Assembly (NCBI RefSeq): GCF_900009135.1
Contig: NZ_LT797709.1
Coordinates: forward strand, 62,001 to 126,000
Reading direction: 5' to 3'
Length of the DNA stretch: 64,000 bases
From: Planktothrix sp. PCC 11201
Lineage (GTDB): Bacteria > Cyanobacteriota > Cyanobacteriia > Cyanobacteriales > Microcoleaceae
The notes under the pieces were generated by a model. That model worked only from the letters and a program-made list of their open reading frames with translations. It was not told the DNA's origin and ran no database searches. A program made the position numbers and the translations under genes. How positions within the stretch are numbered: the stretch's first letter is position 1; every line of letters starts with the position of its first letter. Below, piece after piece: positions 15,182 to 23,862 of the stretch.

Positions 15182-17362
15182 ATGAAACTAAATTTATCGC
15201 CAGATTTATCGAACGGAGGGCTTAAAGAACCTCTATCTGACTTTTTTCAACAGCATACATACCTGGAAGAACTTAATTTAGAGCGTAATTCTCTGACAGA
15301 ACTACCACCGGAAATTGGTCAGTTGCACAGTCTACAAACACTTAATTTAGAGCATAATTCTCTGAAAGCACTACCACCGGAAATTGGTCAGTTGCACAGT
15401 CTACAAACACTTAATTTATACGGTAATTCTCTGACAGAACTACCACCGGAAATCGTTCAGTTGCACAGTCTACAAACACTTAATTTATACGGTAATTCTC
15501 TGAGAGAACTACCACCGGAAATCGTTCAGTTGCACAGTCTACAAACACTTGATTTAGAGCGTAGTTATCTGAAAGCACTACCACCGGAAATTGGTCAGTT
15601 GCACAGTCTACAAACACTTAATTTACAGCATAATTTTCTGACAGCACTACCACCGGAAATCGTTCAGTTGCACAGTCTACAAACACTTAATTTAGAGCGT
15701 AATAATCTGAAAGAACTACCACCGGAAATCGTTCAGTTGCACAGTCTACAAATACTTAATTTAGAGGGTAATTCTCTGAAAGCACTACCACCGGAAATTG
15801 GTCAGTTGCACAGTCTACAAACACTTAATTTATTCTATACTTCTCTGACAGAACTACCACCGGAAATCGGTCATTTGCACAGTCTACAAACACTTTATTT
15901 ACAGTATAATTCTCTGACAGCACTACCACCGGAAATTGGTCAGTTGCACAGTCTACAAACACTTAATTTAGATCATACTTCTCTGAAAGCACTACCACCG
16001 GAAATTGGTCAGTTGCACAATCTACAAACACTTAATTTAGAGCATACTTCTCTGGAAGCACTACCACCGGAAATTGGTCAGTTGCACAGTCTACAAACAC
16101 TTGATTTAGAGCGTAGTTATCTGAAAGCACTACCACCGGAAATTGGTCAGTTGCACAGTCTACAAAAACTTGATTTACAGCATAATTCTCTGACAGAACT
16201 ACCACCGGAAATTGGTCAGTTGCAAAGTCTACAAACACTTGATTTACAGCATAATTCTCTGACAGAACTACCACCGGAAATTGGTCAGTTGCAAAGTCTA
16301 CGAACACTTTATTTACAGGGTAATCGTCTGACAGAACTACCACCAGAAATCGTTCAGTTGCACAGTCTACAAAGACTTAATTTAGAGCGTAATAATCTGA
16401 AAGCACTACCACCGGAAATTGGTCAGTTGCACAATCTACAAACACTTAATTTAGGGGGTAATCGTGTTCTGACAGAACTACCACCGGAAATTGGTCAGTT
16501 GCACAGTCTACAAACACTTTATTTAAGCGATAAATCTCTGACAGAACTACCACCGGAAATTAGTCAGTTGCAAAGTCTACAAACACTTGATTTATCTCGT
16601 AATTCTCTGACAGAACTACCACCGGAAATCGGTCAGTTGCACAGTCTACAAACACTTGATTTACGCGATAATTCTCTGACAGAACTACCACCGGAAATTG
16701 GTCAGTTGCAAAGTCTACGAACACTTTATTTACAGGGTAATCGTCTGACAGAACTACCACCGGAAATCGGTCAGTTGCACAGTCTACAAACACTTTATTT
16801 AGAGCGTAATTATCTGAGAGAACTACCACCGGAAATCGGTCAGTTGCACAGTCTACAAACACTTGATTTACGGTATAATTCTCTGACAGAACTACCACCG
16901 GAAATTGGACAATTAAAAGACTTGAAGTATATTGATCTAAGGGACAATCCGATTCAGGATTTCTCAGCACTTGCTAATCATCCTAATCAAAACTTGGAAG
17001 TTTCTGTATTTGGGATGAAGGGATTTCCTCGGCAATATTGGGCTCACCCCAGCCAGCGAAAAGCTGAGTGGTTATTGACGGAAAAAAATTCGGAAATTCG
17101 CCGACTGTTGATCGAAAAAATGGGCTATGAGCGCATCTGTAAGGAACTCCAAGCCATTGAACTTGACTCTTGGCGCGAATATACCTTACTTAAAATTGAT
17201 GCTAAGGTGGATATTGAACCAATTCATCTGTTGAAAATGACTTGTCCGAGTACAAATCATATTCACGTTTTGCGGGTTCCTCCTGACCTCACTTCTGCCC
17301 GTGCCGCCATTTCTTGGGTAAACTGGGACATTGACCCCGAAGCTTTTACCGCAGAAACCTAA
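15182..17362 (+). CDS. Leucine-rich-repeat protein with C-terminal DUF6745 domain
   Basis: A protein of about 726 aa. After a short N-terminal helix, about 25 LRRs of 23 residues cover most of it, with consensus LQTLNLxxNSLTELPPEIGQLHS. One unit, with GGNRVLTELPPEIG, has 24 residues. The final 125 residues (from FGMKGFPRQYW to the end, with LLKIDAKVD, PSTNHIHVLRVPPD, WVNWDIDPEAF) match my recollection of DUF6745. The repeats are nearly identical at DNA level, with a 69-bp period. I chose the ATG at 15182 because GGAG precedes it; ATG 15137 and TTG 15092 are in frame. LRRs usually bind proteins; the partner and DUF6745 activity are unknown. Confidence 0.88.
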   Translation: MKLNLSPDLSNGGLKEPLSDFFQQHTYLEELNLERNSLTELPPEIGQLHSLQTLNLEHNSLKALPPEIGQLHSLQTLNLYGNSLTELPPEIVQLHSLQTLNLYGNSLRELPPEIVQLHSLQTLDLERSYLKALPPEIGQLHSLQTLNLQHNFLTALPPEIVQLHSLQTLNLERNNLKELPPEIVQLHSLQILNLEGNSLKALPPEIGQLHSLQTLNLFYTSLTELPPEIGHLHSLQTLYLQYNSLTALPPEIGQLHSLQTLNLDHTSLKALPPEIGQLHNLQTLNLEHTSLEALPPEIGQLHSLQTLDLERSYLKALPPEIGQLHSLQKLDLQHNSLTELPPEIGQLQSLQTLDLQHNSLTELPPEIGQLQSLRTLYLQGNRLTELPPEIVQLHSLQRLNLERNNLKALPPEIGQLHNLQTLNLGGNRVLTELPPEIGQLHSLQTLYLSDKSLTELPPEISQLQSLQTLDLSRNSLTELPPEIGQLHSLQTLDLRDNSLTELPPEIGQLQSLRTLYLQGNRLTELPPEIGQLHSLQTLYLERNYLRELPPEIGQLHSLQTLDLRYNSLTELPPEIGQLKDLKYIDLRDNPIQDFSALANHPNQNLEVSVFGMKGFPRQYWAHPSQRKAEWLLTEKNSEIRRLLIEKMGYERICKELQAIELDSWREYTLLKIDAKVDIEPIHLLKMTCPSTNHIHVLRVPPDLTSARAAISWVNWDIDPEAFTAET

Positions 17363-17462
17363 AACTGCTGAAACGTGCGATCGCAAAGCGATATAAACAC
17401 CAGCCAGCGAGGACGCTGGCACTGCTTTCCACAAACCCAGGTTTAAATCCGTAGCAACTCAA

Positions 17463-18938
17463 TTACTTATGTCTAATGAATTCGTAAATGGCTAAATAAT
17501 CTGTTCCGGGTTGGTTCCAAGAATAGTCATAATTCATGCCTTGAATTCTCAATTTTTCAAATTCATCGGGATAGTAATTATACAGGCCAATGGCTCGATC
17601 CATTGCGGATTCTAGGGCTTGAAAATCCGTGTAATTGAAAACATAACCATTTCGTTCTTCCGGTTCGTGATATTCGTCATAATCCCGATCAAAAACCGTA
17701 TTAACTAATCCTCCCACAGCCCGAACAACTGGAACTGCCCCATATTTTAACCCGATCATTTGAGTTAATCCGCAGGGTTCATAATTACTCGGAACCACAA
17801 TAATATCCGCCGCTGCATAAATTAAATGGGATAATTCCTCATTAAACCCAAGTTCTAAATGACAATCGGGGTTATTGTTTAAAAAGTTCTTTTCATGCCA
17901 AAACCAAGAATTAATACTGGGTTCGGTTGCTGAACCTAATAATACAAATTGAGCTTGTCGATGCAGGGCATAATAAATAGCATGATGCACCAGATGCACC
18001 CCTTTTTGATCATCTAAACGACCAATATAACAAATAAGAGGTTTATCATCATGACTTAACCACAATCTTTCCCGTAGAGCTTTTTTATTCTTTTCCTTTC
18101 CTGTTAAATCTTCGGGACTATAGGGGTGGGGAATAAATGAATCAATTTCAGGATTCCAAACCGCATAATCAATCCCGTTTAATATGCCACCAAATTTATG
18201 TTGATGCAGTTCTAAGGTATGTCCTAAACCATAACCAAATTCTCCATAATGGGCTTCCCAAGCATGGTTAGGAGATACGGTTGTAACAAAGTTAGAGTAG
18301 ACAATTCCCCCTTTCATAGAATTTAATCCAAAGGGGTTAAAATTATCGCGTAAACGGTCATATTCAAAATAGTAGGATTCTCGGTTTAATCCCGTTGCCC
18401 AAAGGATATTTGTCCCCGCGATTCCTTGATGTTTAAAGTTATGAATGGTATAGCAAACCCGAATATTTTCCATGCCATGATATTTGTACATTTCATACAA
18501 CATCACAGGAGCTAAACCCGTTTGCCAATCATGGCAATGGAGAATATCGGGACGTTTATCAGTTCTAAGTAAAAACTCTAATGCGGCCTTACTAAAAAAG
18601 GCAAATCGTAAATGGTCGTCTACGCAACCATAATAGCAACCTCGGTTGAAGAAATTATCTTCGGAGTGAGGTTCAATAAAAAAGCATAAGCTTCCATGAA
18701 CCCAACCACAAAAGACAGTACAATGAATTGCGCCATCAAACCAGGGAACATAGAGGTCTTCATAGGCTTCATGAAGTCCCCAAATTTGGTCATACCTCAT
18801 GCAGTCGTACTTGGGCAAAATAATTTCAATGGTATGACCCCGCAGTTCTAGCTCCCTACTGAGTCCGTACACAACATCGCCTAAGCCTCCCGCTTTGATG
18901 ACTGGGGCGCATTCAGAGGCAATTTGTACGATGTACAT
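17463..18938 (-). CDS. glgA: Glycogen (starch) synthase
   Basis: A 491-aa GT5 glycosyltransferase that adds glucose from ADP-glucose to glycogen. The N-terminal domain carries the ADP-glucose-binding KAGGLGDV (residues about 16-23). The C-terminal GT-B domain has YIGRLDDQKGVHL (about 300) and SNYEPCGLTQMIGLKYG (about 379-396), the family's catalytic Glu region. Full length for a cyanobacterial enzyme. No other glycogen genes are adjacent. The 200 bases upstream are AT-rich and otherwise featureless until the R-M cassette border. Confidence 0.95.
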   Translation of the reverse strand: MYIVQIASECAPVIKAGGLGDVVYGLSRELELRGHTIEIILPKYDCMRYDQIWGLHEAYEDLYVPWFDGAIHCTVFCGWVHGSLCFFIEPHSEDNFFNRGCYYGCVDDHLRFAFFSKAALEFLLRTDKRPDILHCHDWQTGLAPVMLYEMYKYHGMENIRVCYTIHNFKHQGIAGTNILWATGLNRESYYFEYDRLRDNFNPFGLNSMKGGIVYSNFVTTVSPNHAWEAHYGEFGYGLGHTLELHQHKFGGILNGIDYAVWNPEIDSFIPHPYSPEDLTGKEKNKKALRERLWLSHDDKPLICYIGRLDDQKGVHLVHHAIYYALHRQAQFVLLGSATEPSINSWFWHEKNFLNNNPDCHLELGFNEELSHLIYAAADIIVVPSNYEPCGLTQMIGLKYGAVPVVRAVGGLVNTVFDRDYDEYHEPEERNGYVFNYTDFQALESAMDRAIGLYNYYPDEFEKLRIQGMNYDYSWNQPGTDYLAIYEFIRHK

Positions 18939-19131
18939 CCTGTTTCCTCACTCCAAACCGTGATGTTTTGTCTTTCCCATAGTAATCATGTTGGTTGCAA
19001 TAGTAAAGTCCTTCAGGGGTGATTTTTTTTACGGGTTGAATCAATTCTAATCAGAATTGCCGGGTTTAGTTGGGGGATTGATTCAGTTTGATTTCCTATT
19101 TTTGATAATTAAATTATAGTTTGAATCCGGT

Positions 19132-19177
19132 TTTATGGGTTGGCAAAGGTATTAATTTCTCCCTCGCCAATATAACG
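19132..19177 (-). pseudogene. Duplicated 3' end of the neighbouring 402-aa gene (R-M cassette border)
   Basis: These 46 bases match 21708-21753, the last codons and stop of the gene at 21709-22914, with four differences. Both encode ...RYIGxGEINTFANP and stop. The R-M genes lie exactly between the two copies. It has no function as a gene itself and looks like an integration or recombination scar. Confidence 0.8.
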
Positions 19178-19192
19178 GGAAATCAAATTTGT

Positions 19193-19218
19193 GACTTATA
19201 GTCCATAGACTAATAGTC
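19193..19218 (+). promoter_or_regulatory. C-box pair: operators of the R-M controller protein
   Basis: Two perfect palindromes of the form GACT-N3-AGTC sit at 19193-19203 (GACTTATAGTC) and 19208-19218 (GACTAATAGTC), 15 bases apart. This is the known layout of C-box operators bound by controller proteins of type II R-M systems. They lie 54-79 bases before the ATG of the C gene, and a TATATT follows at 19241-19246 as a possible -10. Their position suggests binding first activates and then limits C-R transcription, as in characterised systems. Confidence 0.8.
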
Positions 19219-19271
19219 TTCAAAGCCAGAAAATAGTGATTATATTTCACCCAAGTTTTGTATTGATATTG

Positions 19272-19517
19272 ATGAAGAAAAAACTTGTTCCTGCTGTGGC
19301 AATAACTATAAAGCACTTTCGGAAAGAACGAAATATGAGCCAAGAGGCATTGGCTGATAAAGCAGACTTGGACAGAACATATATATCTGGCGTCGAGCGG
19401 GGAGTCAGAAACATTACTTTGGACTCTCTGGAGCAAATTATATTGGCTCTAGGGATAGATTTTCAATCTTTTTTCAATCGTGTATTAAAAGAAATAAATG
19501 CCTTACATCATCAATAA
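19272..19517 (+). CDS. Controller (C) protein, XRE-family regulator of the R-M system
   Basis: An 81-aa helix-turn-helix protein. It contains ITIKHFRKERNMSQEALADK, then ADLDRTYISGVERGVRNIT and LDSLEQIILAL, the standard XRE/C-protein fold with Q and E residues of the HTH. I chose the ATG at 19272 because C proteins begin this way; the GTG at 19236 would add an unlikely N-terminus upstream of the possible -10. It overlaps the endonuclease gene by 20 bases. It would delay endonuclease synthesis until DNA is methylated. Confidence 0.88.
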   Translation: MKKKLVPAVAITIKHFRKERNMSQEALADKADLDRTYISGVERGVRNITLDSLEQIILALGIDFQSFFNRVLKEINALHHQ

Positions 19518-20268
19518 AGAATCTGACACCAGTTTTTTATCTAGCCAAGGTGAAAAAATAGCTATCGAAAAAGAAACTTTTACTCGTGCATTGCTTGATT
19601 GCCAATCTGTGATTAAACAAATAACCAATGAAATACCAGTAGATATATTTAGAATTCTTGGCATGAGAAATCTTTCTGCATTTATTGGTGAGTTATTTGT
19701 AATAAGTATTGCCAAAGAATCTAATCATGTCTTTCTGAAGAATCCTCATCAAGACGGTTATCCAGATTTACTTCTGATGGATGACCAAGGAAAGCGTATT
19801 TTTGAAATACTAAAGAGACAAGGAAAATTGCGTGATAAATCTCCTTTTAGTCCATTTGCAAATGGTGGAGTCGAAGTTAAAGCTACTTGTGGTTCTGTTC
19901 CTTCACCAAAGAAATGTGCAAGTATGGGAATAGAAAAGCCAGATATTGGTGACACAAGAATCAATATTATGCAAAGCTATGATTGGAAAGCTCATCACAG
20001 AGAAACAAATAATCTGATTGGTATATTGTGGGATTTTCATGATCGCATACCGCAAATTGTTGCCGTTTTCTTTGGCAATAACTTGACTGAAAATGATTGG
20101 GGAAAAATTGTTCAGCCGAAAGCAGGTGGTGGACGAACTACTAGCGTGTCGATTATGCCACGAAATAGTGTTAATAAGATGTATGAAAATTGGATTGCAG
20201 TTATAGATGATCAAAGATATATTGATTTTTTTAACAAGTATAATCACGGCGATTTAATTTTAAAATAG
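19498..20268 (+). CDS. Type II restriction endonuclease
   Basis: A 256-aa protein assigned as the restriction enzyme from context and a PD-(D/E)XK-like core: YPDLLLMDD (about 86-94) and GGVEVKAT (E about 125, K about 127). The E at LSAFIGELFV (about 65) could be a further active-site residue. I do not recognise the recognition sequence. It follows the C gene with a 20-base overlap and converges on the methyltransferase, with their 3' ends overlapping by nine bases. Cells that lose the methyltransferase would be at risk, as for any R-M system. Confidence 0.85.
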   Translation: MPYIINKESDTSFLSSQGEKIAIEKETFTRALLDCQSVIKQITNEIPVDIFRILGMRNLSAFIGELFVISIAKESNHVFLKNPHQDGYPDLLLMDDQGKRIFEILKRQGKLRDKSPFSPFANGGVEVKATCGSVPSPKKCASMGIEKPDIGDTRINIMQSYDWKAHHRETNNLIGILWDFHDRIPQIVAVFFGNNLTENDWGKIVQPKAGGGRTTSVSIMPRNSVNKMYENWIAVIDDQRYIDFFNKYNHGDLILK

Positions 20269-21597
20269 ACAGAGTTGTCGCGGATACTGAATGGATTGAG
20301 TTAGTGCAATACACTCATCATTTAAAATGGATGCTAAATAAGAAAAGATTTTTTCTAAACCAGCAGGAGGGATACTTTCCCCAATCAATTCTCTGATCAG
20401 TTTATCACTGACTTTTTTTCCATCTTCTCTTTTCCATTCAAAATGGTATTCAGAAATAGTATGAAGAATCATTGCCTCATACAGCGATAAGACTCTATTT
20501 TGGACTGGATGCAGTTTATTATCACTACAAGCATAGGAGAAGTTTCGGGTTAGTGTACTAGATGGTGAATCCCATTTCATACGCTTGTATGCACTTGTGT
20601 AGCCTTTCATCAGTCTATAGTTGCCATTTTCTTTGACCCAAGGTCGTGGCAAAAGATATCCACATTTTATGCAGTACAGCGGGGTTTCCGTACTAGCCCT
20701 ATTTATTCCCTCATCATTCTTTCTTGAACTATGTGTAGGGTTATCATCAAACCTACATACAGGATTAATACATTGATTATCAAAAGCACTTTTTTCGGGC
20801 GGTGTATTGCTAACCCAAAAATACTTATCTTTGTCCAATATTGGAACATAATGATATTTAATAAACTCGTGCTTTGCGTTTTCTGCACAACTGGCATCAA
20901 GTGAAGGTAGATGAGATATGGAATCTCGAACAGTCCTCCACTTAGGTAGTTTGCATTCTTTTTTGCTGTGGGTTTCTTCGGGAAAGAGAGAACCAAAAAG
21001 TTCTAAATGATTTTTGAACTTTGCATTTTTTGTAAATATTGAAATCAGTCTTTGTCTGCTTTGAGGAACACCATAATTAGCAAAGTCGATCACACGCAAC
21101 GAACTGAAGAAATCGCTGCCGAGCGACTGGTGAATAAAATTTATAATATTAACAAGATCTCTATCTTTATTTGGATTTGGTATGTATGTATTTTCCATTT
21201 CTGGAACATTTTCCATAATCAATGTATGCGCTCCACTGTGTAAGAAGACTTCTATAGTTGGGATTATTAGTAAATTTCTAATATCAATTTTATCTTTAGA
21301 TCCTTTACGAATAGCATTTAATAACTTTCCCCGGCCATTTTTTGACATCCCTTGACATGGAGGAGTTGCAAAAACAATATCCAGATGTTCACCAGATAGT
21401 CGGCGATGTGTTTCTGAAATTATTTCAGCCTGTTTCTCCCATATATCACCAACTATCATTCTTGTTTTTGGATGGTTAAACTTGAAAATTTCAGCACGAT
21501 CTTTAAGTAGCTCATTGGCAACTAATACATCAAATCCAGTATGGCGCAAAGCCAGATCACCAATTCCGCCACATGCAAATAGGCTGATTGCTTTCAT
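20260..21597 (-). CDS. DNA (cytosine-5)-methyltransferase of the R-M system
   Basis: A 445-aa C5-methyltransferase. Motif I is SLFACGGIGDLA (about 5-16), motif IV with catalytic Cys is ATPPCQGMS (about 76-84), motif VI is MENVPEM (about 126), and motif VIII is PQSRQRLISIF (about 178-188). The target-recognition region (about 270-315) contains CINPVC and CIKCGYLLP, a four-Cys arrangement that may bind zinc. This is an uncommon insertion in this family as far as I recall. It protects host DNA at the site cut by the neighbouring endonuclease. One C-box lies 22-33 bases upstream of its start. Confidence 0.93.
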   Translation of the reverse strand: MKAISLFACGGIGDLALRHTGFDVLVANELLKDRAEIFKFNHPKTRMIVGDIWEKQAEIISETHRRLSGEHLDIVFATPPCQGMSKNGRGKLLNAIRKGSKDKIDIRNLLIIPTIEVFLHSGAHTLIMENVPEMENTYIPNPNKDRDLVNIINFIHQSLGSDFFSSLRVIDFANYGVPQSRQRLISIFTKNAKFKNHLELFGSLFPEETHSKKECKLPKWRTVRDSISHLPSLDASCAENAKHEFIKYHYVPILDKDKYFWVSNTPPEKSAFDNQCINPVCRFDDNPTHSSRKNDEGINRASTETPLYCIKCGYLLPRPWVKENGNYRLMKGYTSAYKRMKWDSPSSTLTRNFSYACSDNKLHPVQNRVLSLYEAMILHTISEYHFEWKREDGKKVSDKLIRELIGESIPPAGLEKIFSYLASILNDECIALTQSIQYPRQLCLF

Positions 21598-21619
21598 CGT
21601 GAGTTCTCTTTGTTGTAGT

Positions 21620-21630
21620 GACTTATAGTC
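21620..21630 (-). promoter_or_regulatory. Single C-box upstream of the methyltransferase gene
   Basis: The palindrome GACTTATAGTC, identical in sequence to the first C-box at 19193, lies just upstream of the methyltransferase ATG at 21597. Only one box is present here, against two at the C gene. A single box could allow the C protein to repress the methyltransferase weakly or late; the effect is inference. Confidence 0.65.
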
Positions 21631-21708
21631 TACATTACTGATCGGAAAAATACAACGATTTCTTTAAGAAACCGGGTTTTTAATCCTAATTCCCAATTCC
21701 TCTCTAAT

Positions 21709-22914
21709 TTATGGGTTGGCAAAAGTGTTAATTTCCCCCCCGCCAATATAACGACCTGGAACCCGGTTAGGAACGGAAAAATTAGGTTGAGTTTGACCAA
21801 TTTGACCCTGTTGTATATTGGGATTCATATTACTAGGAGTCATGTAGTTATTCGGTTGAACGGGTTGAACAGTGCTGTTAATATTCGTGTTAGGCGTGAC
21901 TGAATAGGAGGGAACGGTATTATTTAAAGGTAAGGAATTGAAGTTGGCATACCCAGAATTGGGGACGGTTCCAGGTGTAACTGTTGGCACGGTAGGAACC
22001 ACCGGAGGTAGGGTAACGTTAGTTTGATAGGGATTCTGAATCGGGGGCAGGGGAACCGTACCAACAGCCTGATTAGGATTGTCTCTGGGAACACTCCAAC
22101 TGGGTTGAGTAACCTGTCCTGTAAGGGTTGGGTTTCCAGTAAAAGGTGTGACACCAACTGCTGTTCCGAGGCTGGGATCTAAGGCTGAATTAGAATTAGT
22201 GAGACTATTCGGAGGATTACTGGCGGAATTTTTATCGTTGATTAATGAGCTTTTTGAAGCATCAGTTGTATCAGAGGGTGCAGCCGAATCCGTGTTTTCT
22301 GTTTCCTGAGTTTGCAGATAGTTCTGCATAGCTTGTTGTAGGGAGGTTTTTGCCGTTTCGGGATTTGTGGTTTCTGTTGCAGGGGAGCCCAAACCCTTTA
22401 GACCCAAGTTAGAACTGCCAGTAGTAGAGGTAGGAGAATTTTCAGAAACCGAATTGGGAAGATTGGAGGTTTTTGGGGAATTTTCCTCTACGGGGGGTTG
22501 ATTTGTGGAATTGGATGGGGAAAATAAACTATCCAATAAAGGATTAGACCGAGGACTCGGCTCAGATTTTTTATCTGGGTTTTGAGTTTGTTTAAGTAAA
22601 TCTTTATTGACCTCACTATTAGAATTTAAAGGCGAAATCAAGGGATTATTACTCCCTAATGCGTCTAGTAAAACTTTAGAGTTATCAATATCCGCAGCAA
22701 TCGATTGTTGTTCCGGGGTGAGTTGACTCTCGGAGTTGCCAGGATTTAGGGTTGATTCTCCATCTAAACTAAACCATTCGGGGTTTTCAGAAAATTGCCA
22801 AAAGAAAACCCCCACCACTGCCAGAACGCTGACGGAGCCCCAAATACGAGGTTGCAGGAGAAACCGCAATTCCTCCCCTACGGCACGAATAGACTCAGGA
22901 ATTCGGTGTGACAT
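21709..22914 (-). CDS. Membrane-anchored Ser/Thr/Pro/Asn-rich hypothetical protein
   Basis: About 401 aa. A short cytoplasmic part (MSHRIPESIRAVGEELRF) precedes one transmembrane helix (about 29-47). A long low-complexity Pro/Ser/Thr/Asn-rich region outside the membrane follows, and the protein ends RYIGGGEINTFANP. I chose the ATG at 22914; a TTG at 22923 would add three residues. There are no catalytic motifs. The last 46 bases are duplicated at 19132-19177 on the far side of the R-M genes. Function unknown; such proteins may be envelope-associated, which is a guess. Confidence 0.75.
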   Translation of the reverse strand: MSHRIPESIRAVGEELRFLLQPRIWGSVSVLAVVGVFFWQFSENPEWFSLDGESTLNPGNSESQLTPEQQSIAADIDNSKVLLDALGSNNPLISPLNSNSEVNKDLLKQTQNPDKKSEPSPRSNPLLDSLFSPSNSTNQPPVEENSPKTSNLPNSVSENSPTSTTGSSNLGLKGLGSPATETTNPETAKTSLQQAMQNYLQTQETENTDSAAPSDTTDASKSSLINDKNSASNPPNSLTNSNSALDPSLGTAVGVTPFTGNPTLTGQVTQPSWSVPRDNPNQAVGTVPLPPIQNPYQTNVTLPPVVPTVPTVTPGTVPNSGYANFNSLPLNNTVPSYSVTPNTNINSTVQPVQPNNYMTPSNMNPNIQQGQIGQTQPNFSVPNRVPGRYIGGGEINTFANP

Positions 22915-23081
22915 AACTGACAAACAGCCGATTGCTGGGTTGAAAGGAACAGGGGTAGATAGTCAAGTAATTCAGATAAGAAATGCTGGGTTTTGTACCC
23001 CAACCGCTAACGAACAAAACCCCCTATGATTATTATAGCCTGTGAATTCAATGTCGAAATCCATCTTGTGAGGCTATCCCA

Positions 23082-23825
23082 GTGGAAAAAAATATAGAAA
23101 TTTTAGCGAATCGAGAGGAACTCATTGAGCGAGCTTTAGAAATCCTTCTGGCTAAAATCACAGAAGCAATTGAAACTCGGAATCAATTTACGATCGCTTT
23201 AGCCGGAGGGAGTACCCCCAAACCCCTATATGAAGCCCTAGCCAAACAACCTTTACCTTGGGATAAAATCCATGTATTTTGGGGAGATGAACGCTATGTG
23301 GAGCCGGATCACCCCGATAGTAACCAAAAAATGGCAGCGCAGGCCTGGCTGGATCGGGTGAATTTCCCCGCCACTAATATTCATCCGATGCCAACTTTAG
23401 CCAATAATCCCATTGCCGATGCAGAACAATACAATAGGGAGTTAGTACAATTCTTTGCGCTCAATGCCGGAGAGTTCCCCGCTTTTGATGTGGTTTTATT
23501 AGGGATGGGAGATGATGCTCACACCGCATCTTTATTTCCCCATACCGCAGCCTTAACCGTTGAGGATCGCTTAATTACCGTTGGCAATAAGGATGGTCAG
23601 CCCCGAATAACCTTTACGGTTCCTTTGATTAATCAGGCCCGTTGTGTCCTGTTTCTGGTCACCGGGTCAAATAAACAAGAACCGTTAGACCGGGTGTTCG
23701 CCACCGAGGAGGATGCCATTACCTATCCCAGCCGCCTAATTCAACCCGTGGGGGAACTTTGGTGGTTATTGGATCGGGAAGCCGGAGCCAAACTCGCTGA
23801 AAATTTGCCAAAATTAAGCATCTGA
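23082..23825 (+). CDS. pgl: 6-phosphogluconolactonase
   Basis: A 247-aa enzyme that hydrolyses 6-phosphogluconolactone in the oxidative pentose phosphate pathway. It shows IALAGGSTPKPLYEAL (about 38-53), VFWGDERYVEPDHPDSN (about 64-80) and LLGMGDDAHTASLFPHT (about 136-152), all hallmarks of the DevB/Pgl type. The start is a GTG at 23082. Length is typical. No zwf or opcA gene is adjacent. The two FHA genes follow on the same strand after about 35 bases, but nothing else shows they share its function. Confidence 0.94.
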   Translation: MEKNIEILANREELIERALEILLAKITEAIETRNQFTIALAGGSTPKPLYEALAKQPLPWDKIHVFWGDERYVEPDHPDSNQKMAAQAWLDRVNFPATNIHPMPTLANNPIADAEQYNRELVQFFALNAGEFPAFDVVLLGMGDDAHTASLFPHTAALTVEDRLITVGNKDGQPRITFTVPLINQARCVLFLVTGSNKQEPLDRVFATEEDAITYPSRLIQPVGELWWLLDREAGAKLAENLPKLSI

Positions 23826-23862
23826 AACCCTAATTTTACTCAAGTTTGCTTATCCAAATCCT

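Noticed and set aside
15270-16915. Evenly spaced repeats of 69 bp that could look like a CRISPR array
   Set aside because: The unit is an open LRR codon pattern with no unique spacers between identical repeats; the reading frame is continuous and there are no cas genes.
16032-16970. Long minus-strand ORFs across the LRR region
   Set aside because: They are mirror images of the repetitive LRR coding sequence, with the same valine-rich unit repeated, and no ribosome-binding site.
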